Source of the DNA: JADGHX01 sp037200125
GTDB lineage: Bacteria; Pseudomonadota; Gammaproteobacteria; Steroidobacterales; Steroidobacteraceae
Length of the DNA stretch: 64,000 bases
Reading direction: 5' to 3'
NCBI GenBank assembly: GCA_037200125.1
Contig: JBBCGS010000003.1
Location: 992,001 to 1,056,000 of the forward strand
In this document: in pieces, positions 1-8,697 of the stretch
Layout of the letters: each line of letters begins with the position of its first letter
How positions within the stretch are numbered: position 1 is the stretch's first letter
The notes under the pieces: model-generated
What the model saw: the letters and a program-made list of their open reading frames with translations, nothing else
What the model was told of the DNA's origin: nothing
Database searches by the model: none
Program-made: the position numbers and the translations under genes

Positions 1-218
1 AGCGAGCGTGAGGTGGCGGCGAGACCCGACATCGTGCGCGTTCATGGTTTTGTCCCTGGGGCGCTGGCGCCAATGAGCTGGATTCACGAGGTAGTGCCCC
101 GAGTATGCCACCGGCGCGAGCAATGTATGACCATGGGTTTCCGAACGTTGTTCCCGACGGTCGGGTGGCGGCGATCGGCAGCGGCGGGGCGACGGCATCC
201 GCCTCCGCCACGCGTCGC
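1..218. other. window edge, no recognisable gene
   Basis: No protein family is recognisable here. The + strand frame starting at base 1 stays open to a TAG at 220-222, so this could be the C-terminal end of a gene beginning outside the window. Its predicted residues are Arg/Pro-rich and resemble no family I know. In GC-rich DNA a 70-codon open frame occurs easily by chance, so I do not call it coding. Confidence 0.3.
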
Positions 219-1304
219 TTAGAGCTCGAGCTGAAGTTGTGAGCCCGCGGGTCCGGGCGGCCGAAACAGTGCACAGCTCAACGCGACGTTGCGAGGTGAA
301 TCGAGGCCCAGGCGTCGGGTCGCCAGCTTGAACCGGGTTCGCAGCAGCTCCGCATACGGGCCGGTACCCCGCATGCGCGTACCGAAGTCGGGATCGTTGT
401 CGCGCCCGCCCCGCGCGTCGCGCACGAGCGACATCACGTGGCTCGCGCGCTGCGGATAGTGCTCCGTGAGCCACTCCCGGAACAGATCCTTCACCTCGTA
501 CGGCAAGCGCAACAACACGTAGCCCGCGCTGCTCGCGCCAGCGTCCTTCGCCGCCTCCAGAATGTTCTCCATTTCGTGATCGGTGATCGCCGGCACCACC
601 GGCGCAACGAGCACTCCCGTGGGCACGCCGGCCTCCACGAGTTGCCGGATCACCTTCAGCCTTGCCTGCGGGGAAGCCGCACGCGGTTCCAGCGTACGCT
701 TCACTTCCACATCGAGCGTCGTGAGGCTCACGACGACGCTCGCAAGATTCTGGCTCGCCATCTCCGCAAGGAGGTCGAGATCGCGCGCGACCAGGACACC
801 TTTCGTGACGATTGACACCGGATGCCTGCATTTCGCAAGAACCGTAAGAATGGATCGCGTGACCCGCATGCGCCGCTCGATCGGCTGGTACGGGTCCGTA
901 TTCGCGCCGAGCATGATGTGCTTGCACACGTAGCGCGGCCGGGACAGTTGTTGCTCCAGCACCTTCGCGGCGTCGTGCTTGTAGAAGAGCTTCGTCTCGA
1001 AATCGAGACCCGGCGAGAGGCCCATGTAGGAGTGGCTGGGCCGCGCGTAACAATAGATGCATCCGTGTTCGCATCCCCGGTACGGGTTGATCGACTGCTC
1101 GAAGCCGATGTCCGGGGAATCGTTGGTGCTGATGACGCCCTTCGCGCGGTCGGGCTGCACGCTCGTCGCCACGCTCTCCGGCGCTTCCTCCCGCTCCCAC
1201 CCATCGTCCACGGCTTCGATACCGGTACGGTCGAACCGGCCCGCCGGATTCGACAGCGAGCCACGCCCTTTCAGCGGCGTTTTTCCGAGGATGGTGCGTG
1301 TCAC
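219..1304 (-). CDS. PA0069 family radical SAM protein (SPL-like)
   Basis: This is a 361-residue radical SAM enzyme of the PA0069 / spore-photoproduct-lyase-like group. The iron-sulfur cysteines form CEHGCIYC at about residues 78-85, followed by the rest of a radical SAM barrel. The reaction is unknown; relatives suggest a link to nucleic acid damage. The start used is GTG at 1304, and no good ribosome site precedes it. A near-perfect LexA operator ends 6 bp upstream of that codon, so the gene is very likely induced by DNA damage. It lies behind the MFS gene on the same strand but has its own promoter region. Family assignment is strong; substrate is unknown. Confidence 0.9.
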   Translation of the reverse strand: MTRTILGKTPLKGRGSLSNPAGRFDRTGIEAVDDGWEREEAPESVATSVQPDRAKGVISTNDSPDIGFEQSINPYRGCEHGCIYCYARPSHSYMGLSPGLDFETKLFYKHDAAKVLEQQLSRPRYVCKHIMLGANTDPYQPIERRMRVTRSILTVLAKCRHPVSIVTKGVLVARDLDLLAEMASQNLASVVVSLTTLDVEVKRTLEPRAASPQARLKVIRQLVEAGVPTGVLVAPVVPAITDHEMENILEAAKDAGASSAGYVLLRLPYEVKDLFREWLTEHYPQRASHVMSLVRDARGGRDNDPDFGTRMRGTGPYAELLRTRFKLATRRLGLDSPRNVALSCALFRPPGPAGSQLQLEL

Positions 1305-1309
1305 AGGGA

Positions 1310-1329
1310 AACTGTACGCGCATACAGTA
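1310..1329 (-). promoter_or_regulatory. LexA (SOS) box with overlapping -10
   Basis: Read on the - strand this is TACTGTATGCGCGTACAGTT, which is CTGT-N8-ACAG with the flanking TA of the classical gammaproteobacterial LexA operator. A TATACT -10-like hexamer overlaps its upstream edge (1326-1331), so bound LexA would cover the promoter of the radical SAM gene. From memory, the Pseudomonas aeruginosa homologue PA0069 has been reported in the LexA regulon, which fits. Confidence 0.82.
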
Positions 1330-1418
1330 TATCGGCGTCAAGGGAGTTCTGTTGAGCAGTGCTTGGAAACCTCTCGTGAGTTCCGAGACGTGCGCAAAGA
1401 GTTACCTCGCCGGCGCAA

Positions 1419-2669
1419 TCAATGGTGGCGCGGAAACTCCCGCATCGTGCGCAGCTCGGGGAACACCTTCATGTAGAAGGCCACGACGAGCAGCGTGGCG
1501 AGACCACCCAGGACGACCGATGGCACGAGGCCGAACGCGCGCGCCGTGAGCCCGGATTCGAACTCGCCGAGCTCGTTCGAGGCCCCGATGAACATCGACG
1601 ACACGGCGCTCACGCGGCCCCGAATCGCATCGGGCGTTTCGAGCTGCACCAGGAGCTGGCGCACGAACACGCTCACCATGTCACCGGCGCCGAGCAGGAA
1701 CAGCGCCGCGAGCGATAGCACGAAAATCTTCGAGAGCGCGAACACGATGGTCGCGCAGCCAAAGAGCCCGACGCCCGAAAACATCCAGCGCCCGACGTTG
1801 CGCTGGATCGGCGAGAACGCCAGCATCGCGGCCACCAGCGCCGCCCCGACTCCCGGCGCGGCGCGCAGGATGCCGTAGCCGATCGGGCCCACATGCAGCA
1901 CGTCGCTCGCGTAGATCGGCATCATCGCCGTGGCGCCACCGAACAGCACCGCGAACAGGTCGAGCGAGATCGCGCCGAGCACCGTGCGCCGTCGAAACAC
2001 GAAGCGCAGGCCTTCGAGCAGATTGCCGAAACGGAAGGGCTGTGCCGCCGAAGTCGAGCGCACCGGCTTGAGGGTGAGCATCAGGCAGATCATCACGATC
2101 AGCAACGCGACTACAGTCCCGTACGCAACCTGCGGCCCGTGAAGCAGCAGCACGCCGCTCAGCGCCGGTCCCACGATCACGCCGGTGGTGAAGAGAGTCG
2201 AGTTGACCGCGACCGCGCCGGGAAACGCCTCGCGCGGCACGAGGTTCGGCGTGATGGCCTGGCCCGTCGGCATCCAGAATGCGCGGCCCGCCCCAAACAC
2301 CGTCATGGCGACGAACACCGGCCACACGGCCTTCGTGCCGGAGAGCGTGAACCACAGCAGCGCGAGGGCACACCCGGCCTCTACCGCATACGCGCACACG
2401 AGCACCATGCGGCGATCGAACCGATCCGCGACTTGCCCGGCCGGCAGCACGCACAACACGAAAGGCAGGAACTGCGCGAGGCCCACGAGCGCCAGCGAGA
2501 GCGGGTCGTGCGTGATCTGGTAGATCTGATAACCCACCGTCGCACCCAGGATCTGCCACGCAAGCGTCGCGCAGAAGCGCGCGCCCGCAAAGACGGCGAA
2601 GTCTCGATGCCGAAGGGCGGCGAGAGCCGAGATGCGTGGAGCGGGCGCGGCCGCAGGCGATCCGCTCAT
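1419..2669 (-). CDS. MFS transporter, EntS/MFS_3-like
   Basis: This 416-residue inner-membrane protein has about twelve hydrophobic segments. It carries the major facilitator loop signature between helices 2 and 3 (GQVADRFDRR at about residues 78-87). The overall pattern matches the MFS_3 group that includes the enterobactin exporter EntS and many uncharacterised drug or siderophore exporters. No siderophore genes are nearby, so the substrate is open. It starts with ATG at 2669 after a short spacer from the sensor kinase gene on the same strand. Confidence 0.82.
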   Translation of the reverse strand: MSGSPAAAPAPRISALAALRHRDFAVFAGARFCATLAWQILGATVGYQIYQITHDPLSLALVGLAQFLPFVLCVLPAGQVADRFDRRMVLVCAYAVEAGCALALLWFTLSGTKAVWPVFVAMTVFGAGRAFWMPTGQAITPNLVPREAFPGAVAVNSTLFTTGVIVGPALSGVLLLHGPQVAYGTVVALLIVMICLMLTLKPVRSTSAAQPFRFGNLLEGLRFVFRRRTVLGAISLDLFAVLFGGATAMMPIYASDVLHVGPIGYGILRAAPGVGAALVAAMLAFSPIQRNVGRWMFSGVGLFGCATIVFALSKIFVLSLAALFLLGAGDMVSVFVRQLLVQLETPDAIRGRVSAVSSMFIGASNELGEFESGLTARAFGLVPSVVLGGLATLLVVAFYMKVFPELRTMREFPRHH

Positions 2670-2749
2670 GCAGGCCGCGCGGGGGGACGGTGGATCATGG
2701 ATGGGGCGAGCTTACCAGTCCGCCCCGCTCCACAACCATCGCTACGCGG

Positions 2750-4699
2750 TCATTCGATATCGGATTGGACGATGCGCAGGAAATCCTGCAGCACCGTCGG
2801 CTCCACCGGCTTGACCATATGTTCGTCGAACCCCGCCGCGTGCGCGCGGCGACGATCGGCGGGCTGGCCGTAGCCCGTGACGGCCACCAGGCGCATGCGG
2901 CGCTCGCCGTTCTGCGCGCGCAGGCGCCGCGCGACTTCGTAGCCATCCATTTCGGGGAGACCGATGTCGAGCAGAACGACTTCGGGCTTGAAGTCAGGAA
3001 CCGCCAGCAGCGCGGCCCGTGCGCTGTTCACCGCGCGTGTTTCGTGCCCCTCCATGTTGAGAAGCATGGCGATGCTGTCCGCCGCGTCGACGTTGTCATC
3101 CACGATCAGGATTCGCAGGCTGCGGGCGTCCGCTGGCGCCGCGACGGGAACGCGGACGGTGGCTTTCTCCACAGCTCGCGCGCCGGCATCCGCCAGCGCG
3201 GGTAGGCGCGCGATGAACTCCGCGCCGCTGCCGAGCCCTTCGCTCAGCGCTTCGACCGTACCGCCGTGCAACTCGACGAGACGCTTCACGAGCGTGAGCC
3301 CGATGCCGAGGCCGCCTTCGGAACGATCCGGCGTTCGCTCGGCCTGCGTGAACAGGTCGAAGATGTGCGGCAGCAATTCGGGATCGATGCCGAGCCCCGT
3401 ATCGCGTACGCGAAGCGTGACGACGCCGTTGTCCACCGCGGCATCGAGCCGGATCTGTCCGCCCTCTTCCGTGTATTTCGCCGCGTTGTTGAGCAGGTTG
3501 GAGATCACCTGCGAGAGCCGGGTCGGATCCGCCTCGAGGAGCACGGACTGCTCGGGCAGCTGCACGGTCAGATGGTGCTTGCGCAACCGGATCAGCGGCC
3601 GACTGGTCTCCACCGCATCGTGCACGACCTCGGCAAGATCGACCGGCTTCTTCTGGAGCGCGATCTGGCCGCTCACCATTCGGGACACATCGAGCAATCC
3701 GTCGACGAGACCGGCCAGATGCTTCGTCTGGCGCTCGATGACCGCTCGCGCCCATTCGATCTCCGGCTTGCCGGCGGAATGCACGTTGAGCAGCTGGGCC
3801 GCGTTGCGGATCGGCGCGAGCGGATTGCGCAGCTCGTGCGCCAGCATCGCGAGGAACTCATCCTTGCGACGATTCACGTCCTTGAGCGCTTCCTCGGCGC
3901 GGCACCGCTCGGTCACGTCGAGGCAGATGCCCACGATGTGCCGGTGCCCGGCGTGCTCGACGAGACCCGCCTTGCTATAGATCCAGCGCTCGCCCTGCTC
4001 GGGATGCTGGTAACGATACTCGACTTCGCACGTACGGCACGTGGCGCACTCTTCGAGCATCGCGTAGACGTGGCTCAGGTGTTTGGGATGAATGTTTCCC
4101 TTCCACTCCTCCTGCAACGCCACCTCTGTCTCGGCGCGCAAGCCCAGCAGTTCGAGACTTTCGTCCGAGAACCACACGAGGCGGGTTTCAGGATCCCATT
4201 CCCACGTGCCGATCTGCGCAACGCCCTGCGCGAGGCGCAGGCGCTCTTCGCTCATCGTCACGCGCCGGTCGGCACGCGCCATTTCGAACGCGGGCCATAC
4301 GATTTCGGCCACGCGCTTCACGAGCTCCCGCTCGGAAGCGCTCCATTCACGCGGGTGGATGCTCACGACCGAGAGCTGCGCGACGCGCTTGCCCGCTCGC
4401 ATGAGCGGGATGCCGATGCTGTGATCGTCGCGGTTTTCGAGTTCCGCGGTCAGGAATGACTCCAGGGGCACGCTCGACACCTCGATGCGCTCGCCGGTGC
4501 CGTTGGACTGCCGGAGCATGAGCGCCTCGCCACGAGCCTCGTCGAGCTCCGACATCGAGACGCGCGCCGCCCCGAGCCGCTCGCGCAGGCGCGCCATGGC
4601 AGTGCAGACCACCTCCTGCGGACTGCGGATTCGCGCAAGCTCCCCGGAAACGGCGAGCAGGAAGGACATGCGCTCGTTCGCTTCGACGATCCGCTGCAA
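2750..4699 (-). CDS. hybrid sensor histidine kinase/response regulator (GAF-PAS-HK-REC)
   Basis: A soluble hybrid kinase of about 649 residues with no membrane segment. A GAF-like region (about 10-145) is followed by a PAS/PAC region (about 150-270), a HisKA domain with H-box AHELRNPL (His about 288), an ATPase domain with N, G1 and G2 boxes (NLLNNAAKY, DTGLGI, GLGIGL) and a C-terminal receiver (about 530-645; acceptor Asp in LLDIGLPEMDG). It probably senses a cytoplasmic or small-molecule cue. The earliest conventional start is a TTG at 4699. No ATG or GTG lies in frame between it and the upstream stop, while a GGGGAG motif sits ahead of an in-frame ATC at 4729. The start is therefore uncertain. 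Confidence 0.88.
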   Translation of the reverse strand: MQRIVEANERMSFLLAVSGELARIRSPQEVVCTAMARLRERLGAARVSMSELDEARGEALMLRQSNGTGERIEVSSVPLESFLTAELENRDDHSIGIPLMRAGKRVAQLSVVSIHPREWSASERELVKRVAEIVWPAFEMARADRRVTMSEERLRLAQGVAQIGTWEWDPETRLVWFSDESLELLGLRAETEVALQEEWKGNIHPKHLSHVYAMLEECATCRTCEVEYRYQHPEQGERWIYSKAGLVEHAGHRHIVGICLDVTERCRAEEALKDVNRRKDEFLAMLAHELRNPLAPIRNAAQLLNVHSAGKPEIEWARAVIERQTKHLAGLVDGLLDVSRMVSGQIALQKKPVDLAEVVHDAVETSRPLIRLRKHHLTVQLPEQSVLLEADPTRLSQVISNLLNNAAKYTEEGGQIRLDAAVDNGVVTLRVRDTGLGIDPELLPHIFDLFTQAERTPDRSEGGLGIGLTLVKRLVELHGGTVEALSEGLGSGAEFIARLPALADAGARAVEKATVRVPVAAPADARSLRILIVDDNVDAADSIAMLLNMEGHETRAVNSARAALLAVPDFKPEVVLLDIGLPEMDGYEVARRLRAQNGERRMRLVAVTGYGQPADRRRAHAAGFDEHMVKPVEPTVLQDFLRIVQSDIE

Positions 4700-4866
4700 C
4701 TCATCCGAATTTCCGGTCCAGGTTTCGATTGTCAGCTCCCCGATATTTCCCCTGCTGTCTCAACGTGCGGAGCTGTTCCGGGTTTCAATCATCCCGCTCG
4801 ATGCGACGCTTCCCAAGCCGTGTGAAATTGTTTCATCATCGCCGCACTCCGACGGAGTCACGCGCG

Positions 4867-6690
4867 ATGGAATTTACAAAGAGCGTTCCTTTCTACCTGC
4901 GCCGCGCGGCCTGTCTCTGTTTGGCAGCAGTTCTCGCAAGCTGCGCGCCTCAGGCACAGCGCATGCCCGTGCCCGTCGCCACGGGCCCCAGCGCGGCTGA
5001 CGTGGCTTTCCAGACTCTTGCGCAACGCTATTTCGATGAGGTGCTCGCGCTTCAGCCCGTGACGGCCACCGGCCTCGGCGACCACCGCTACGACGACAAG
5101 CTCGACGATGTGAGCGCCGCCGGCCGCGAACGCAGGCTGACGCTGGAGCGTGAACTGCTTGCAGAGGTACGCACACTGAATGCCGCGCAGCTGTCGCGCG
5201 CCCATCAAGTCGACGCGCGGCTGCTGGCCCGCCGCCTCGAGTACGACACGTGGAAGCTGACGGATCTGGAAGACTGGCGGTGGAATCCCCTCGTTTACAC
5301 CGACCTCGCGGGCGACAGCATCTACTCGGTGCTCTCGCGCGACTTTGCGCCACTGCCGGACCGGCTCCGTCACATCGGCGCGCGGCTCAACGAATTACCG
5401 CGATTCCTCGCACAGGCGCGCGAATCGCTCGATCCGGCGCGCGTGCCGAGGATTCATGCGGAGACGGCGGCGAAACAGAACGGCGGCGTCCTCTCGCTCA
5501 TCGACGAGTTGATCGTTCCGCGGCTTGGCGCGCTTCCGGCCGAGGAACAGGCGCAAATCAAAGCGATCCTCGACAAGGCTCGCAAGGCCGTCGCACAACA
5601 TCAGATCTGGCTCGACAGGAAGCTCGTGCCCGAGGCGAAAGGAGACTTCCGCATCGGCGCCGCGCTGTACGATCGCAAGCTCGCCTTCGCGCTGGATTCA
5701 ACGCTCTCGCGCCAGGAGATCCGCGAACGCGCGGAACGAGAGCTCACCGCGACGCGCGCACAGATGTACGACATCGCTCGCACCGTGCTTGCCGGCCGCG
5801 ACGGAGCGCCACCCACTCCCGACACGCCTGACGGCGACACGCAGCGGAACGCAATCGCCGCCGCACTCGAGCTCGCTTACGCGGATCATCCACCGCGCGC
5901 GGAAGTGTTCGACGTCACTCGAAAGACCTACGACTCCGTGCTCGCGTTCGTGCGCGTCAAGGACTTCGTCACGGTGTACGACGATCCGCTGGACATCGTC
6001 GAGATGCCGGAATTCCAGCGCGGCGTCTCCCTCGCGTACTGCGATGCGCCCGGCCCGCTCGACAAGGGGCAGAAGACCTTCTTCGCCATCTCGCCGATTC
6101 CGAACGACTGGACCGACCCGCAGGTCGATTCGTTCCTGCGCGAATACAACACGCGCTCGATCGACAATCTCACCATTCACGAGGCGATGCCGGGCCACTA
6201 CCTGCAGCTCATGCATTCGAACCGTTACGACTCCCCGTTACGCGCGGCGCTTCGGTCGGGCACGTTCATCGAAGGCTGGGCGGTGTACGGCGAACGCTTG
6301 ATGGTGGAGCAGGGTTACCTCGACGCGGATCCGCTGATGCACCTCGTTCAGCTCAAGTGGTATCTGCGCACGATCGCGAATGCGATTCTCGACCAGGCCG
6401 TGCACGTCGACGGCATGTCGCGCGAGGACGCGATGCGCCTCATGACCCGCGACACCTTCCAGGAAGAACGCGAAGCGGCGGCCAAATGGACGCGCGCGCA
6501 ACTGACCTCCGCGCAGCTACCTACTTATTTCGTAGGCGTGCAGGAACATCTGTCGCTCAGGGAAGAGGCGAAAAAGCGGTGGGGAACACAGTTCACGCTG
6601 AAGCAGTACCACGACAAGGTGCTGTCGTATGGCTCGCCGCCCGTGCGCTATGTGCGCGACCTGATCTTCGACCTGCCGATCGGCGAGTAG
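4867..6690 (+). CDS. DUF885 family lipoprotein, putative metallopeptidase
   Basis: A 607-residue exported protein. The chosen ATG (4867) gives a signal peptide ending in a lipobox-like ASC at about residue 24, and a GGAG-like site precedes it; the open frame extends further upstream but without signal-peptide character. The DUF885 hallmark HEAMPGHYLQ lies at about residues 438-447 and resembles a zinc-binding helix. Members are commonly annotated as carboxypeptidase-like, but few have been tested. The gene is divergent from the sensor kinase. Its TAG stop directly abuts a long palindromic element. Confidence 0.85.
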   Translation: MEFTKSVPFYLRRAACLCLAAVLASCAPQAQRMPVPVATGPSAADVAFQTLAQRYFDEVLALQPVTATGLGDHRYDDKLDDVSAAGRERRLTLERELLAEVRTLNAAQLSRAHQVDARLLARRLEYDTWKLTDLEDWRWNPLVYTDLAGDSIYSVLSRDFAPLPDRLRHIGARLNELPRFLAQARESLDPARVPRIHAETAAKQNGGVLSLIDELIVPRLGALPAEEQAQIKAILDKARKAVAQHQIWLDRKLVPEAKGDFRIGAALYDRKLAFALDSTLSRQEIRERAERELTATRAQMYDIARTVLAGRDGAPPTPDTPDGDTQRNAIAAALELAYADHPPRAEVFDVTRKTYDSVLAFVRVKDFVTVYDDPLDIVEMPEFQRGVSLAYCDAPGPLDKGQKTFFAISPIPNDWTDPQVDSFLREYNTRSIDNLTIHEAMPGHYLQLMHSNRYDSPLRAALRSGTFIEGWAVYGERLMVEQGYLDADPLMHLVQLKWYLRTIANAILDQAVHVDGMSREDAMRLMTRDTFQEEREAAAKWTRAQLTSAQLPTYFVGVQEHLSLREEAKKRWGTQFTLKQYHDKVLSYGSPPVRYVRDLIFDLPIGE

Positions 6691-7007
6691 GGAAAGTCAG
6701 AAGAACTTCTCTGAAATCTCCCTGACGGCATCAGGAAGCCGGATCACTTGCAGGTGAGCGCGGCGCCGGGGTGCGCAAGCGAAGGGGTCGGGAGAAAAAT
6801 GACAGGGGGCTGTCGAACAGCTGAGCCGTGCCGCCTGCCTGAAGGCAGACTCAATTGTTAGGGCATCGAGTCGGAGCGCACATCGCCCCGGTTGCGCGGG
6901 GGTTGAGTTCGACAGCCCCCTGTCATTTTTCTCCCGACCCCTTCGCTTGCACACCCCGGCTTCCTGATGCCGTCAGGGAGATTTCAGAGAAGTTCTTCTG
7001 ACTTTCC
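6691..7007. repeat. long palindromic element, copy A (family 1)
   Basis: A 317-bp element filling the whole gap between two convergent stop codons. The outer arms 6691-6742 and 6956-7007 are perfect 52-bp reverse complements. Inner arms 6766-6818 and 6907-6959 match over 53 bp with one difference. Only a 23-bp asymmetric insert (6743-6765) and an 88-bp central loop (6819-6906) break the symmetry. The inner arms contain the sub-palindrome GACAGGGGGCTGTC. Two further copies lie at about 11.9 and 21.0 kb. It has no coding capacity. It should fold into a very stable hairpin on either strand and probably acts as a bidirectional terminator, whatever its origin. Confidence 0.9.
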
Positions 7008-7250
7008 TTACCGCTTGTCCCGACGCCGCAGGAAACTCGAGCCGCGCGTTTTCGCCTCGACCAGCCAGCGTTTTGCCCACGCGAACTCGAGCGCGAGGAT
7101 GGCGAGGCCCGCCGGGATCACGATGAACGCAGGGCCGGGCAGGATGATCATCGCAACGCCGATGAGCAGCACGGTGAACCCCGCCACCGCGATAACGATG
7201 CGCTTGATCCATTTGTAGGTGCTGAACAACGGGTGCCGGTCACTGATCAT
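7008..7250 (-). CDS. PGPGW-family small membrane protein
   Basis: An 80-residue inner-membrane protein with two hydrophobic helices (about 17-37 and 39-57) around the motif LPGPAFIVIP, typical of the PGPGW transmembrane family. Function is unknown. The ATG at 7250 is the only sensible start, giving a short charged N-terminus. The stop codon TTA (as read on +) lies exactly at the edge of palindromic element A, which separates it from the convergent DUF885 gene. Confidence 0.8.
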   Translation of the reverse strand: MISDRHPLFSTYKWIKRIVIAVAGFTVLLIGVAMIILPGPAFIVIPAGLAILALEFAWAKRWLVEAKTRGSSFLRRRDKR

Positions 7251-7336
7251 GGTGCGAGGCTACGTTCGAGGCGGGGGTGAGGGGGGAAGTTCCACACGGT
7301 GGCTCGCAGCAACCCGTGTGCCGCGAGCTTACGCCC

Positions 7337-8233
7337 TCAGCGCGTGGCCGCGAACTCCGCAATGTGACGCGCCAGGAGCTCCGGCGCCTCCAGATGCATC
7401 ATGTGCCCCACGCCCGGTACACGCACGATGTGAAGGTCGCGATACAGCGAATGGAAATAGTCATCGCCGCCGTCCGGGGCAATGCGCGGCAGGATTTCCG
7501 ACTGCTCGCCCAGGAACACCAGCACGGGTGCCTCGACACGCCGCCAGCACGCCTCGGCCTCCTCACGCCGGAACAGCATGGCGCTGACGCGGCGATGGCG
7601 CGGGTCGAACGTCATCGTGATCGCGTCGCCCTCAGGCCGCGTCCACGCGTGGGCGATGAACGTCGCCCGCTCGCGCGGCATCGCGGGATTGCGCGACACG
7701 ATGAAATTGACGACGGACTCGATCGACGCGTAACGCCGCGAGCGCGCGGGCGTGCGCAGCTCGTCGAGCCACTCGGCGTAGCGCTCCGGCGCGTCATCCG
7801 GCGACGAGCGCTTGAGCCCGACGCCCTCCACATTCACCACCCAACGCGCTCGCTTCGGGCGAATGCCCGCATACATGCTTGCCACATTGCCCCCCATGCT
7901 GTGCGCGATGAGTCGCGCAGGCTCGTGGGGGCACAGCTGCTCCAGGAGCGCATCGAGGTCGGCGAGATAGTCGGCGAACCAGTAGCCATCGGCAGGCCAC
8001 TCGGTCCCGCCAAAGCCACGCCAGTCGGGCGCGACGCAACTCCAGCCCTCAGGCAGGTGATCGGCGAGGAATTGCCAGGTCTCCCCCGTATCCATCCACC
8101 CGTGAAGCAACACGACGGGGGTGGCGGAACGCTCGCCCCACCAGGTGAGACGATGGCGCAGTCCGCGCACCGTCACCGTTTCATGCCAGGGAATGCGCCG
8201 CGGGCCTGACGCGGCCGGGCCGGAAGTTGTCAT
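7337..8233 (-). CDS. alpha/beta hydrolase
   Basis: A 298-residue alpha/beta-hydrolase-fold enzyme. The oxyanion-region motif VVLLHGWMD lies near residue 35, the nucleophile elbow AHSMGG near 108 and the catalytic His in GVGHMMHLEAP near 280. The set is complete, so it is likely an active esterase, lipase or related hydrolase of unknown substrate. The open frame runs another 214 codons upstream, but that part overlaps the divergent DUF4870 gene and has no domain character, so ATG 8233 was chosen. Confidence 0.87.
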   Translation of the reverse strand: MTTSGPAASGPRRIPWHETVTVRGLRHRLTWWGERSATPVVLLHGWMDTGETWQFLADHLPEGWSCVAPDWRGFGGTEWPADGYWFADYLADLDALLEQLCPHEPARLIAHSMGGNVASMYAGIRPKRARWVVNVEGVGLKRSSPDDAPERYAEWLDELRTPARSRRYASIESVVNFIVSRNPAMPRERATFIAHAWTRPEGDAITMTFDPRHRRVSAMLFRREEAEACWRRVEAPVLVFLGEQSEILPRIAPDGGDDYFHSLYRDLHIVRVPGVGHMMHLEAPELLARHIAEFAATR

Positions 8234-8305
8234 TGGATTGCGCCATCCCGGCCGGCCGGGCGATGATGCGCGCGTCTGGCCGTCTGCCAGCGCGGGGAAA
8301 ACGGC

Positions 8306-8686
8306 ATGAACACGACCAACCCACCGTCGGGTGTACCGGGCTCGCTGTCGCAGGAAGATCGTAACTGGGGAATGATCGGGCACCTTTCGGCGCTCGCGGC
8401 ATTCATCGCGCCGTTCCTCGGTGGCGTGCTCGGGCCACTGATCGTGTATCTCGTGAAGAAAGACCATTCGGCGTTCGGTGCCGAGTGCGCCAGGGAAGCG
8501 CTCAACTTCAACATCACGGTCGCCATCGGGTACTGCATCTGTGGGCTGCTCGCCATCGTGTTCATCGGCATTCCGCTGATGGTCGCGCTGTGGGTCGCCT
8601 GGCTGGTGCTCGTGATCATCGCCGGAGTGCGCGCGAGTGAAGGCACGTCGTATCGCTACCCGGCGACCATCCGCTTCGTGAAGTAA
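8306..8686 (+). CDS. DUF4870 (Tic20-like) membrane protein
   Basis: A 126-residue membrane protein with a short polar N-terminus (SQEDRNWGMIGHLSAL at about 14-29) followed by three hydrophobic helices, the standard DUF4870 layout. Members resemble Tic20 in topology; their bacterial role is not established. A purine-rich GGGGAAAA precedes the ATG. It is divergent from the hydrolase and convergent with ilvA, with an 11-bp gap and no obvious terminator. Confidence 0.82.
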   Translation: MNTTNPPSGVPGSLSQEDRNWGMIGHLSALAAFIAPFLGGVLGPLIVYLVKKDHSAFGAECAREALNFNITVAIGYCICGLLAIVFIGIPLMVALWVAWLVLVIIAGVRASEGTSYRYPATIRFVK

Positions 8687-8697
8687 TCCCCCGGCGC

